DNA of 64,000 nucleotides from Paenibacillus borealis (GCF_000758665.1 NZ_CP009285.1:5890001-5954000), one strand, 5' to 3'. Counted from the stretch's first letter, positions 8,650 to 18,220 are shown. Made by a program: numbers and translations. The notes: a model not told the origin generated them from the letters alone.

Positions 8650-10932
8650 TTACCAAATAGACTGCATATCCCATATTTCCATAGACTTCACCAATGACTT
8701 ACCGTCTCCCCAGAGCTCAAGCCCTAATGCATCCTTACGGCTTGGATATACCCGGGTCGTCAGGCTTTTCAACCCGTTGGCATAGGCTTCGACCATGGAG
8801 CGGTCCAAATAGATATGCAGCTTCAGATTCTCTCCTAACAATTCCAGCTTGCCTCCTTGGATTCCCCTACACTTTTCACCCGGATGCAGTGTCGTTTTCG
8901 TGCGGTCAATCACAAGCTTAGCTTCATTGAAATCGTAATACAGCAGTGTTTCTTCTTCTCCATCCGGTGTACACCGGACCTTGATTCCTAGTTGTCCTGC
9001 ATTGCCCGGCTCCAGCTCCACTTGAATTTCAAGCATGTCACCTTGTACATCCTTAAGCAGGACATTAGCTTCAGCCAATGACTTGTCCCGGAGCGATAAC
9101 CGTTTCTCCCCCCGCAGCGATTGCAGCTCCTGAATCGGCTCAATGCCCAGCCGTCCATCCTCCCGCAAATACACACTTAGCGGCAAGCCGCCGTTATGGG
9201 CCCAACCCGATTGGTATTCCAGTTCGGATGTACGGTCGCCCTGCGCAATTGTAAAGACAATATTCCGGCCGGTCTTCGGGTCCACCATGCCGCTCGGACC
9301 GGTGAAATGAAAATCACCGACATCTATCAATTGCGGTTCTTCCTGATCCGGGATAAATGACAGCTCATTCTTGTCCAACTGCCCGATCCAATAGAATACC
9401 TCAACATCGGCGCCTGCTCCCACAGGGCTGACCAGCAGTAGATACTTGCTCACACCATGCTTGTCAACGCCCAGAGGCAGAAATACAGGGAGCTCCCAGA
9501 TGGGCCCGAGATAAGGATACTTCTGAATATCCGCTGCAAAGAATGGGCCTTTGTACGTCCAATTCAGCATATCCTGTGAGGCAAATGCCAGCGCTGCCCC
9601 GCCTTCACCTTCAATTCCCGACCCGACCAGGGCATACCAGCCCTCTTCATCCTTCCATACGAACGGATCGCGGAAATCTCCGAATGCGCCCATTCCCTGC
9701 TTCTGAACGATAAGCGGCTCCGGATGTTTAATCCACGTTATCAGATCCGGGTCTCCATCCTGCGGGTAAGTGCTACGGGCAAGTGCCACACTCTGATTCG
9801 GCGAAGCACTGTCATTACCCGCTGTAAAGAACAAGGCAGGAAGTCCGTCTGCATCATAGGCCGCGCTTCCCGACCAGATTCCGTCGGGTGCGAGCTGATC
9901 CTTCTCCGGTGACAGGGCCACAGGAAGATCACGCCAATGTACCAGATCGCTGCTCACCCAATGTCCCCAATGAATATGATAAAAGAACGGCCCCAATGGG
10001 TTATGCTGATAGAACAAATGATATTGACCGTCAAAATAGATCGGTGCATGCGGCTCATTCATCCAGTGTGCCGGCGGGCTGACATGATACTGTGGTCTAT
10101 GCCGGTCTGCCAGCAGGGGAGTGCGATCCAGCTTGATGTCGTCATATTTCAACGGCGGCCGGACGCCTCCATGTGCAGAATCCAACACTTCCCGGTAAGA
10201 AGCGGCAACCTCATCTTTGCTCAAGCCGCGGTTATATATCTTCAACTCATCCATGATCCCGCTGAACATCTGAAGATTGAATACTTCTGCCAGCAGGCTG
10301 CTGTGATTATTCTTGCCAATGAGCAGCTCCGTGTTCACAGCCTCTGCAATACGGGAACCGCCCGGCACATCAGCCGAAGCAATTTCAGTGCCGTTGAGAA
10401 ACAGTTTAATTTCGCCTTGGGTTCCATCAAATACAGCGTTCACGTATGACCACTCGTTCTTGGATAATTCATAGCCCTCCGGCGCCCAAAGCTCCTTCCA
10501 TTCTCCTCCCTCAAGCCCAACCTGAAAGGACCAGGAGCCGTGCCGGAACATGCCAAGCAGATAACCTTGCTTACGCTCCATATTGTGACGGTTTACGATA
10601 GCAGTTAACTTGCCTTCATAACCCCAATCATAGGTGCGCGGCGCCACCCATACTCCGATACTTAGTGCTGACAGAAACTCCTGCCCGCCATTCTTTTTCT
10701 CTTCATTAACAACCGTATGGACTACAGAAGTGGAATACCCGTCGAACAGAAGCCCGCTTCCCGTTACACCCTGTCTCCACTGCGGACCGCTATGCTCGTT
10801 AAACTCCGCTTGATTAAATACATACTGTATGTCATCACGGATTTGGGACACGCTCTCCAGTACGCTTGTTCCGCTTCCTTCATCAAAGGCCCAGTGCATC
10901 AGCAGTCCTTGATCTCCGTTTTTGTGGCTCAC
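8650..10932 (-). CDS. Cytoplasmic LamG-GH32 paralogue of the surface enzyme
   Basis: A 760-residue protein with no signal peptide. The GTG start at 10932 overlaps the TGA of the upstream gene by 4 nt, with GGGAGG 8 nt before it. The LamG-like domain covers about 8-250 and GH32 about 275-760. It is clearly related to the LamG-GH32 core of the 1,923-residue surface enzyme, with shared stretches such as QYHLFYQHNP and HWGHWVS. The same unusual nucleophile block appears, WMNEPHAP with Glu293, while RDP (421-423) and the acid/base Glu480 in WELP are kept. Inference: it acts in the cytoplasm on the products released by the surface enzyme and imported by the adjacent transporter. If those products are cyclic fructans, this would be the ring-opening enzyme. 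Confidence 0.87.
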   Translation of the reverse strand: MSHKNGDQGLLMHWAFDEGSGTSVLESVSQIRDDIQYVFNQAEFNEHSGPQWRQGVTGSGLLFDGYSTSVVHTVVNEEKKNGGQEFLSALSIGVWVAPRTYDWGYEGKLTAIVNRHNMERKQGYLLGMFRHGSWSFQVGLEGGEWKELWAPEGYELSKNEWSYVNAVFDGTQGEIKLFLNGTEIASADVPGGSRIAEAVNTELLIGKNNHSSLLAEVFNLQMFSGIMDELKIYNRGLSKDEVAASYREVLDSAHGGVRPPLKYDDIKLDRTPLLADRHRPQYHVSPPAHWMNEPHAPIYFDGQYHLFYQHNPLGPFFYHIHWGHWVSSDLVHWRDLPVALSPEKDQLAPDGIWSGSAAYDADGLPALFFTAGNDSASPNQSVALARSTYPQDGDPDLITWIKHPEPLIVQKQGMGAFGDFRDPFVWKDEEGWYALVGSGIEGEGGAALAFASQDMLNWTYKGPFFAADIQKYPYLGPIWELPVFLPLGVDKHGVSKYLLLVSPVGAGADVEVFYWIGQLDKNELSFIPDQEEPQLIDVGDFHFTGPSGMVDPKTGRNIVFTIAQGDRTSELEYQSGWAHNGGLPLSVYLREDGRLGIEPIQELQSLRGEKRLSLRDKSLAEANVLLKDVQGDMLEIQVELEPGNAGQLGIKVRCTPDGEEETLLYYDFNEAKLVIDRTKTTLHPGEKCRGIQGGKLELLGENLKLHIYLDRSMVEAYANGLKSLTTRVYPSRKDALGLELWGDGKSLVKSMEIWDMQSIW

Positions 10933-13397
10933 ACATCATTCCTCCCTGCAGTCTGTACTGTAGCGCCACCGGGAATATGAACGGATTCGAGCGTATGAAT
11001 CTGCAGCGAATCCAATACAACTTGCCCGGATTGCGTGCTTACTTCAATCCTCTGCATTGGAGCGTCGGGGAATATCTGATCTGTCAGAGCAACCAGGCCA
11101 TTGTTGGCATACACTTCAACCGCATTGCGGTCCAGCCAGACCTGCAGCTTGATCTTATCGTTCACTGCAGCCATCCGGGCACCGTGCCTGATTGCGAACG
11201 AAGGGTGGAAATCCATCACACCCGATTTAGAGCGGTCAATGAATAGCCATTGCTGAACAGGGTCATACCCAATAACAATTTCACTCTGCCCAGAGGATTT
11301 CAGACTAATATGAACCTCTTCCCCGGACCGGATATCGATTTTCGCTTCAATTTCCAGCAAATCTTCATTCATTATCTGTCTAAAGGGGGATACTGGAGTA
11401 ACGGTAATCTCCTTCCATTTCATAGAATCTTTGCGCAGCTGCTCCACTTCCCGGACAGGCTTTTGGGTCAGAACTATACTTCCGTCATTGATTGTCAGAG
11501 ACAAGGCACGGGGCAAGGTCATTGCACCTCTCCAGGAACCGGTAGGTGTCTCGTTGGCATATTTCCAGTTGCTCATCCACCCTATGATTACACGGCGTCC
11601 GTCCTGCTCAGGGATATCCGACCAGGTAACCCCCGCATAGTTGTCCCTGCCATAATCCAGCCAGAGGATATGATCTGACGGATTGTCATTCATAAACTTA
11701 GTTCCATCGAAATCCCCTATGAAATATTGTGTACGCGATCCTTCCGGACAGTCCGGATTATCTCCTATGCTTATGATAAGCACCCATTTGGAACGTCCAG
11801 TGTCATCAATTGGCAATTCAAACAGATCCGGGCATTCCCAAACACCATCGTGTGAGCCTTCTCCTTTGCCGAATTCTCCAGTCAGTGACCATTCGCGCAA
11901 ATTAGCAGATTGATAGAATCGCGCATGATCTCCAGCAACAATAACCATAACCCACCGCTCACTTTGCGGATGCCAGAACACCTTCGGATCCCGGAAGTCT
12001 ATCAGGCCGTCTTCGGCAAGTACAGGATTTCCGTCATACTTGTGCCAGGTCTGGCCTTTATCGCTGCTGTAGGCCAAGCTTTGCCGCTGGCGCGGCTGCC
12101 TCGTCTCCAGATGGGTGTCCGCATGGGTAAAGATGGCAACAAGTCCATGGGAATCTTTGAATAGACCGCTGCTATTATTCCAATCCACTACACAGCAGCC
12201 GGAGAATATCGCTCCATGCTCGTCCGGAAATAGAGCCACAGGTGCGTGCACCCAGTGAACCAGGTCTTCACTTGTAGCATGGCCCCAGTGCATTGGCCCC
12301 CATTTATTACTGTAAGGATGATATTGATAGAATAGATGATAGCTTCCCTCAAGGTAGACTAATCCGTTTGGATCATTCGCCCAATTGGAAGGAGGTGAGA
12401 AATGAAAGCCCGGTCTGAAGCGATCGGCATTATTTTCTTTACTGGACTCTATTATCTGATTAATCTCATCTGTTGTCGGCATAGACATAAGAGCCCCTTT
12501 TCGTGTTGTAACTGCCGCTCCGCCGGCATTAGCAAAGGTCAGCATGCTGCTCATTTGCTGGCTGGTTAGATTTTGCAATGAACTTCCGCTTTCCAGAATC
12601 TTATACAAGAGGCACCCCAGAAAAGCATCGCCGGCTCCTGTCGTGTCGATGGCCTTGACCTTAACCCCAGGCACATATCCAGCGTGACCAGCCATACGGT
12701 AGTAACAGCCTTTTTCCGCTAGAGTCACAATGATTAAGGCGATTTCGAATTGTTGCTGTAGCTCCAGTGTGCCTTTTTCAACGTCGCTGGTCCCTGTTAT
12801 AAAAGAAAGCTCTTCTTCCGAAATTTTCAGGATATCGGCGTAATTCATGCCCCAATAAATACTTTGTCTGGCTTCCTCTTTACTCTCCCATAACGCAAAC
12901 CGGATGTTCGGATCGAACGACAGCATCACTCCTGCTTCCTTGGCTTTGAGCACTGCTGCCTTTGTTGCGGTACGGGCCGGTTCATGGGTCATGGACAATG
13001 AGCCATAATGCAGAACCCGGCATGCTCCGATCCGCTCTAGCGGGACATCCTGCGCGTGCAGGAAGGTATCAGCCCCCGGCTTCCGGAAGAAGCTGAACGA
13101 TCTGTCTCCCTGTTCATCCAGATGGACAAAAGCAAGCGTTGTGCCCGCTTCATTGGTGAAAGATACATCGGTTACATCAACACCGCTGCTCAGCAGTGTC
13201 CGGTGCAGCAAGGAACCGAATTGATCCTCCCCGACCTTGCTGATCAATGCTGTTCTGGCTCCTAACCGGGATAGCGCGGCTACTACATTAGCCGGAGCCC
13301 CTCCCGGATTGCATTCGAACTGCTCGTTACCCCCGGCTGAACGTCCTGCCGGAGTAAAGTCTATCAATACTTCTCCGATAGCGATAACATCAAGCAC
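10929..13397 (-). CDS. Fructokinase-GH32 beta-fructosidase fusion
   Basis: An 822-residue two-domain protein. Residues 1-315 are a complete PfkB/ribokinase-family sugar kinase: an N-terminal GG motif near 32 and the DTTGAGDAF anion-hole motif at 251-259 with catalytic Asp257. Residues about 327-822 are a complete GH32 enzyme: WANDPNG with nucleophile Asp342, FRDP with Asp470, WECPDLF with Glu521, and a C-terminal beta-sandwich. The GH32 half resembles Bacillus SacC-like levanases and sucrases and lacks a signal peptide, so it is cytoplasmic. The continuous frame has no stop or shift at the join. Expected role: release fructose from imported oligosaccharides and phosphorylate it to fructose 6-phosphate. 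The start is a GTG preceded by GGGGAG. Confidence 0.92.
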   Translation of the reverse strand: MLDVIAIGEVLIDFTPAGRSAGGNEQFECNPGGAPANVVAALSRLGARTALISKVGEDQFGSLLHRTLLSSGVDVTDVSFTNEAGTTLAFVHLDEQGDRSFSFFRKPGADTFLHAQDVPLERIGACRVLHYGSLSMTHEPARTATKAAVLKAKEAGVMLSFDPNIRFALWESKEEARQSIYWGMNYADILKISEEELSFITGTSDVEKGTLELQQQFEIALIIVTLAEKGCYYRMAGHAGYVPGVKVKAIDTTGAGDAFLGCLLYKILESGSSLQNLTSQQMSSMLTFANAGGAAVTTRKGALMSMPTTDEINQIIESSKENNADRFRPGFHFSPPSNWANDPNGLVYLEGSYHLFYQYHPYSNKWGPMHWGHATSEDLVHWVHAPVALFPDEHGAIFSGCCVVDWNNSSGLFKDSHGLVAIFTHADTHLETRQPRQRQSLAYSSDKGQTWHKYDGNPVLAEDGLIDFRDPKVFWHPQSERWVMVIVAGDHARFYQSANLREWSLTGEFGKGEGSHDGVWECPDLFELPIDDTGRSKWVLIISIGDNPDCPEGSRTQYFIGDFDGTKFMNDNPSDHILWLDYGRDNYAGVTWSDIPEQDGRRVIIGWMSNWKYANETPTGSWRGAMTLPRALSLTINDGSIVLTQKPVREVEQLRKDSMKWKEITVTPVSPFRQIMNEDLLEIEAKIDIRSGEEVHISLKSSGQSEIVIGYDPVQQWLFIDRSKSGVMDFHPSFAIRHGARMAAVNDKIKLQVWLDRNAVEVYANNGLVALTDQIFPDAPMQRIEVSTQSGQVVLDSLQIHTLESVHIPGGATVQTAGRNDV

Positions 13398-13425
13398 AGT
13401 TTCTCCCCACCTATCATCTATTTAT

Positions 13426-15051
13426 TTATTTTTTCAGATTTGCGTTATAACGGTCCAGACCCGTTTGATAAATTTCCATCAGTTCGTTTAGGCCCATTTT
13501 GTCCAGTGTCTTCAGGTAGCTGTCCCAGCCTTTATCTGCACCGCCATCTACAATAAATCTTCCTCTTTGGGTATTTACATACTTAATGAGTTCAGGCTCA
13601 ATCTTGTTAATTTTATCCAATTCCTCCGGCTCAAAGAAGATGTTCGGATAATTTTCCTTTTCCATGTAAGGATCGTAATATTGCTCTAGATCTTTAGCAC
13701 GCTGCTGGGCGCGTGGCTCCAGATCCACAATTTTCCCCAGATCTTGGATGGTAATAACGCCAGGTCCGCCCGCGCCTGGGGCAACTTTTTGACGGAATTC
13801 ACCTGCAGAGGCTCCCTCAGGAAGCGGCAGATTCACCAATTTTCCGTTTTCGTCTTTCTTGAATACGACATCCAGTGGACCCCAGTGAATTTGAGCAGCC
13901 ATGTAAGGTTCATACTGCTGGTCGATCCAGCGCATGGTTATTTCCGGATTGCTGTTCTCTTTTGTAATCACAAAAGCCCCGCGGCCCGGACCTCCGCCAT
14001 TAGCACGTCCAATGATTTGATCACCTTTCGGTCCTTTCAGCGGAGACAGCAGAACATAATCCTTACTGCGTTCAGTTCCGACTACCTCTTCAACTTCCCA
14101 CCAGATATAAGATCCAAGCGTTTCATCCGTTGTTTTGCCTTTTGCCAGATACTGTGCCGCATCCTGGGTGAAGGACTCCGGATCGATCAGGCCTTGCTTA
14201 TACCATTTTTCATGGAAATAATTCAGAGCTTCCTTATATTCAGGCTGAGTTGCGGTAAAAATCACCTTTCCGTCACGCACGACCCGGTGCTCCAGATTAT
14301 CCGGAAGTCCAAAGGCCCCGAATAGTCCGGCAATATCCATACACCACTGCATATGCATGAAGCTTAGCGGAATCTCATCCTGCTTCCCGTTGCCATTCGG
14401 ATCCTGCGTTTTAAATGCCAGCAGAGCCTCCGTATATTCATCCAGTGTTTGTGGTACCTTCAGCCCCAGCTTATCCAGCCAGGCTTTATTGATGACGTGG
14501 AAGAAGGGATTGGTTCCCAGGTTATTCTCTTCATAGGATGGCAGTCCGTAGATATGCCCATCCGGTGCTGTGATCGAGGATTTGATATCAGGCCGGCGGT
14601 CAAGAAGCGCTTTCAAATTAGGCGCATACTGATCAATTAAATCCTCCAGCGGGATAATGGTTCCGTCCTTACCGTAATTGATTAACTCGTAATCCGTGAA
14701 TCCTGCTGCATAAAAGGCATCCGGCAAATCTCCGCTTGCGAGCAGCAGGTTTTTCTTTTCTGTATAATCGGTGTCAGGAATGTTCTCCCAGTTAATTTTT
14801 ACATTGGTGTCCTTTTCCAGACGTTTGAAAATTTCCATTTCCGGGAATTCCGGTGCCAATGCAGCTTTCGGGGACACCATTCTTAAAGTCACAGCTTCTT
14901 TCACAATCGGAAGACCCGTTTGATTGAAATTCGCTTCCTGATTCTGATTGCCGGACTGATTATTTGCCCCGTTACCATTTCCCGAACACCCGCTGACAGC
15001 AAATGCTCCGGCCAGCATTACAATCCCAGCGCCTTTGAATAAAGATTTCAT
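13426..15051 (-). CDS. Lipoprotein sugar-binding protein of the fructan importer (LplA/YtcQ type)
   Basis: A 541-residue extracellular solute-binding lipoprotein. I take the ATG at 15051 because GGGGAGG lies 9 nt upstream; an upstream in-frame start has no comparable site. The signal peptide ends in a lipobox (FAVSGC) and is followed by an Asn/Gly/Gln-rich tether. Length and composition fit the long LplA/YtcQ-type proteins that work with LplB and LplC permeases in Paenibacillus. It sits directly after the two permease genes and before the fructan enzymes. Inference: it binds fructo-oligosaccharides, linear or cyclic. Confidence 0.88.
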   Translation of the reverse strand: MKSLFKGAGIVMLAGAFAVSGCSGNGNGANNQSGNQNQEANFNQTGLPIVKEAVTLRMVSPKAALAPEFPEMEIFKRLEKDTNVKINWENIPDTDYTEKKNLLLASGDLPDAFYAAGFTDYELINYGKDGTIIPLEDLIDQYAPNLKALLDRRPDIKSSITAPDGHIYGLPSYEENNLGTNPFFHVINKAWLDKLGLKVPQTLDEYTEALLAFKTQDPNGNGKQDEIPLSFMHMQWCMDIAGLFGAFGLPDNLEHRVVRDGKVIFTATQPEYKEALNYFHEKWYKQGLIDPESFTQDAAQYLAKGKTTDETLGSYIWWEVEEVVGTERSKDYVLLSPLKGPKGDQIIGRANGGGPGRGAFVITKENSNPEITMRWIDQQYEPYMAAQIHWGPLDVVFKKDENGKLVNLPLPEGASAGEFRQKVAPGAGGPGVITIQDLGKIVDLEPRAQQRAKDLEQYYDPYMEKENYPNIFFEPEELDKINKIEPELIKYVNTQRGRFIVDGGADKGWDSYLKTLDKMGLNELMEIYQTGLDRYNANLKK

Positions 15052-15157
15052 TCTACATAACCTCCCCTTATTTCGTTCCACAAGCGAAAATCATACGTTA
15101 CTGTTCCTCAGGTTTCATCTAATTCTGTACATCACCCCTTTCAGGACTCTGTCAGCC

Positions 15158-16054
15158 TCACCCCTTGATCGAGCCAATCATGACACCCTTAACAAAGTAC
15201 TTCTGCAGGAAAGGATACAAGACAAGCAGCGGCAGACTGGACACCATGATGACACCGTATTTAATTAGCTCTGTAACACGCATCTTGGCTGCATAGGATT
15301 CCACATCGATCATCATGCCGGAGTTGACCTGATTCTGAACCAGGATGTTGCGGAGCACCAGTTGCAGCGGATACTTGCTCTCATCATTAAGGTAGATCAA
15401 TGCGTCGAAGAACCCGTTCCAGAAGCCGACCACATGATACAGCACCATTACCGCCAGAATGGACTTGGACAAGGGCAGGACGATGCTCCAGAAGAACCTC
15501 GTATTGGAGCATCCGTCAATCGATGCTGCTTCCCACATTTCATCCGGGATGGACGATTGGAAAAAGGTCCTTACAATGATGACGTTGAATACACCGCCTG
15601 CCCCTGGAATGACTAGAGCCCACATCGTATTCAGCAGGTGAAGATCCTTGATCAGCAGATAGGTAGGAATCAGCCCGCCGCTAAAAAACATAGTGACCAG
15701 CAAAAACCACATAATCACAGACTTTCCGGCCAGTTCTCTGCGGGCTAACGGGTAGGCTGCAAACACAGTCACCGCTACTCCGATTAATGTTCCGAGAGTT
15801 GCATATATAATCGAATTGGCGTACCCGATCCATATGGAGGAATCACTGAATATCCGCTCATACCCGTCCAGTGTGAAGCCTTTCGGAAACAGCCAGACCT
15901 CACCCGAGTAGATATAATTGGGATCACTAAATGAGGCAATCAGTACAAAGTACAATGGAAATAATACGAGCAGCATAATTACGGTCAGCAAAAAATAGTT
16001 GATGATGTCAAACCATATGTCCCCTCTGCTCTTTCTCTTCAATAATTGATTCAT
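15158..16054 (-). CDS. Sugar ABC permease, LplC/YtcP type
   Basis: A 298-residue inner-membrane protein with about six transmembrane helices. The ATG at 16054 is preferred over an upstream in-frame start because AAGGAGG lies 9 nt before it. The EAA loop that docks the ATPase is visible as EAASIDGCSNTRFFWSIVLP. The C-terminal FVKGVMIGSIKG ending is typical of this family. It forms a heterodimeric channel with the LplB-type permease encoded 14 bp upstream. No ATPase gene is nearby. Confidence 0.92.
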   Translation of the reverse strand: MNQLLKRKSRGDIWFDIINYFLLTVIMLLVLFPLYFVLIASFSDPNYIYSGEVWLFPKGFTLDGYERIFSDSSIWIGYANSIIYATLGTLIGVAVTVFAAYPLARRELAGKSVIMWFLLVTMFFSGGLIPTYLLIKDLHLLNTMWALVIPGAGGVFNVIIVRTFFQSSIPDEMWEAASIDGCSNTRFFWSIVLPLSKSILAVMVLYHVVGFWNGFFDALIYLNDESKYPLQLVLRNILVQNQVNSGMMIDVESYAAKMRVTELIKYGVIMVSSLPLLVLYPFLQKYFVKGVMIGSIKG

Positions 16055-16068
16055 AGGTAAACTCCTCC

Positions 16069-17010
16069 TTACCACAGACTGGTTTCTGTCAGCTTTTTGG
16101 CGATGCGGTTAACGGTGAAAATCAGGATAATATTGATCAGTGAGTTAAACAGGCCAACCGCTGTAGAGAAGCTGTATTGCGCCTTCTGAATCCCCATTTC
16201 ATACACATAGGTAGGGATAATATTGGAGGTGGCGTAGTTCAAATCGCTCTGCATAAGGAATGCTTTTTCAAACCCGATACTCATAATGTTGCCGAGTGCG
16301 AGAATTAGCAGAATAACGATTGTAGGCAAAATACTCGGAATATCTACATTGAGTATGCGCTTCCACTTATTCGCCCCATCCATAGTTGCAGCTTCATGCA
16401 GTTCAGGATTGACCCCGGCAAGAGCAGCCAGGTATATAATCGTGGCGAAGCCTGTCTCCTGCCATATCCCGGATAAAATATACAGAGGACGGAACCAGCC
16501 TGCATCGGCCATAAACAGAATGGGATTTCCTCCAAGCCAGGTGATGAGGTGATTCACAATTCCGCTGTTCGGAGACAGAAAGACATTAAGCATTCCGACC
16601 AGGACTACGGTTGATATAAAGTGCGGTGCATAGATTACGGTCTGCACAAATTTCTTGTATGATTTGCCCAGCATCTGATTTAGCATAATGGCGATAATGA
16701 TGGGAGCCGGGAAACCAAACAACAGTGAAAGGAAGCTGAGGGAGAGCGTATTCTTGATAATGGTCCAGAAGTTGTAGGAATTGAAAAAGTCTGTAAAGTG
16801 CTGGAATCCTACCCACTCACTTCCCCAGATTCCCTGACTTGGCGAGAAATCCTTAAAAGCAATCTGCACCCCATACATCGGGTAATATTTAAATACGAGA
16901 TACAGAATAATGATCGGCAGTAGAAACAGGTATAGTTCGTAGTCGCGTTTGACCCGGGCCCACACTTTCCGTTTTGGTTTGATCACTGCCCCGCTGGTTG
17001 TTGAATTCAC
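16069..17010 (-). CDS. Sugar ABC permease, LplB type
   Basis: A 313-residue membrane protein with six predicted helices and an EAA loop (HEAATMDGANKWKRILNVDIP). The frame could begin earlier, at an ATG at 17028, but that ATG overlaps the AGGGAG ribosome binding site of a GTG at 17010, so the GTG start is preferred. It is the first gene of the fructan transport and degradation operon and lies directly downstream of two palindromic operators. Confidence 0.92.
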   Translation of the reverse strand: MNSTTSGAVIKPKRKVWARVKRDYELYLFLLPIIILYLVFKYYPMYGVQIAFKDFSPSQGIWGSEWVGFQHFTDFFNSYNFWTIIKNTLSLSFLSLLFGFPAPIIIAIMLNQMLGKSYKKFVQTVIYAPHFISTVVLVGMLNVFLSPNSGIVNHLITWLGGNPILFMADAGWFRPLYILSGIWQETGFATIIYLAALAGVNPELHEAATMDGANKWKRILNVDIPSILPTIVILLILALGNIMSIGFEKAFLMQSDLNYATSNIIPTYVYEMGIQKAQYSFSTAVGLFNSLINIILIFTVNRIAKKLTETSLW

Positions 17011-17046
17011 GTTTATTCTCCCTTTCATGTAAAAGTGACCAGTAAA

Positions 17047-17062
17047 TTTGAAACGTTTCCAA
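17047..17062. promoter_or_regulatory. LacI-family operator O1
   Basis: The palindrome GAAACGTTTC occupies 17050-17059 within TTTGAAACGTTTCCAA. It lies about 40 bp upstream of the first transport gene and 75 bp (centre to centre) from O2, close to seven helical turns, which would suit looping or cooperative binding. Confidence 0.8.
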
Positions 17063-17081
17063 TTTTGGGTAAGAAGAGATT

Positions 17082-17089
17082 ATTTTATA
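17082..17089 (-). promoter_or_regulatory. Candidate -10 element of the fructan operon
   Basis: TATAAAAT on the minus strand lies between the two operators. No good -35 hexamer sits at ideal spacing, so this is only a candidate. Its position between O1 and O2 fits repression. Confidence 0.4.
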
Positions 17090-17121
17090 TTTCAAATGGT
17101 CTGAGTAGGCTTAATTATCTT

Positions 17122-17137
17122 TTTGAAACGTTTCCAA
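17122..17137. promoter_or_regulatory. LacI-family operator O2
   Basis: An exact repeat of the O1 16-mer, with the palindromic core at 17125-17134, upstream of the candidate promoter of the fructan operon. Confidence 0.8.
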
Positions 17138-17207
17138 TTTTGAAAGAAAAACGTCAGTTTATTTATATCCATACCGGATGAGCTGATGTTTTCCGATCCC
17201 CCAGGGA

Positions 17208-18176
17208 TCATGTAGTTTCACCTTGCTTGAACATAACAGGGATACGATACACTTGCTTGTCTAAGGGTATACCCTCGATCTTGTTATAGAGAAGTCTGAT
17301 AGTCATACGTGCCATTTCTTCTACCGGCTGTCTGATTGTTGATAAGATTGGATGGAAATAAGGATTATCCTGAATCCCGTCGTATCCGATAACCTTGATA
17401 TCTTCCGGAACACGCTTGCCCTGCCTGCGGGCTCTTTCAATATAATTGGCAGCTAACATATCGGTAATCGCAAAAATACCATCCACGTCGCCATGCTCCT
17501 TCAGGAATTCGTTAAAATAGGCATTATCATCCACAATGGGATCCGGTTTCTCATAGATTACATAATCGATTCCCAAAGCCTCTGCCTCATCAATGAATCC
17601 CTTTCTCCTGTTCATCGTTTCACTGAATACAGAAGTGATACTTCCCAGAAATGCCGGTTTCTTTACCCCCGCCTTTACGAGCTCCCGTAAAGCCAGCCGT
17701 CCGCCTTCATAATTATCCGAGGTTACACAGGTGATTTTCTTGTTAAAGTGTCTGTCGATGCTTACAATCGGAATGTCGTTGCTCACATTATTCTCGATAT
17801 CATTGTAAGTAATGCCAACGATACCAGCCACTTTGTTTTGCCGGAGCATTTCCAGATAATAGAGCTCCTTCTCGGGTTTGCCGCCGCTGTTGCACAGCAT
17901 AAGCTTGAACCCTTCCCGGTCCAATTCATCCTCAATGTAATACGCCAGCTCCGAAAAGAAAGGATTCCAGATGCTGGGAAGCAGCAGGGCAACCATCTTG
18001 GACTTCTGCATCTTGAAATTCCGGGCCACTTCATTTGGGAAATAATTTAGCTCTTGTATGGCTTCCTCTACTTTTTTGCGTGTCTTCGGCTTCACAGCGC
18101 CAGAGTTGTTAATGACTCTGGACACGGTCCCTACTGCAACCCCTGCTAAGCTGGCAACATCTTTAATGCTTGTCAT
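17208..18176 (-). CDS. LacI-family repressor of the fructan operon
   Basis: A 322-residue regulator. Residues 1-50 are the LacI helix-turn-helix (SIKDVASLAGVAVGTVSRVINN) with the hinge helix near 45-58. The remainder is a periplasmic-binding-protein-like sensor domain. It is encoded first, upstream of and in the same direction as the transport genes. Four copies of a GAAACGTTTC palindrome flank it, two before its own start and two before the transport operon, so it probably represses both. CcpA binds related cre sequences, but these palindromes are more symmetric than a cre consensus, which favours a dedicated repressor. The inducer is probably a fructan fragment or fructose phosphate. Confidence 0.9.
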   Translation of the reverse strand: MTSIKDVASLAGVAVGTVSRVINNSGAVKPKTRKKVEEAIQELNYFPNEVARNFKMQKSKMVALLLPSIWNPFFSELAYYIEDELDREGFKLMLCNSGGKPEKELYYLEMLRQNKVAGIVGITYNDIENNVSNDIPIVSIDRHFNKKITCVTSDNYEGGRLALRELVKAGVKKPAFLGSITSVFSETMNRRKGFIDEAEALGIDYVIYEKPDPIVDDNAYFNEFLKEHGDVDGIFAITDMLAANYIERARRQGKRVPEDIKVIGYDGIQDNPYFHPILSTIRQPVEEMARMTIRLLYNKIEGIPLDKQVYRIPVMFKQGETT

Positions 18177-18203
18177 TTAACACCCCCGAACTCTCTTATG
18201 AAA

Positions 18204-18209
18204 ATTATA
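18204..18209 (-). promoter_or_regulatory. -10 element of the repressor gene
   Basis: TATAAT reads on the minus strand about 28 bp upstream of the repressor start. The -35 region coincides with operator O3, so bound repressor would block its own promoter. Confidence 0.55.
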
Positions 18210-18220
18210 ATAGCACCAAA

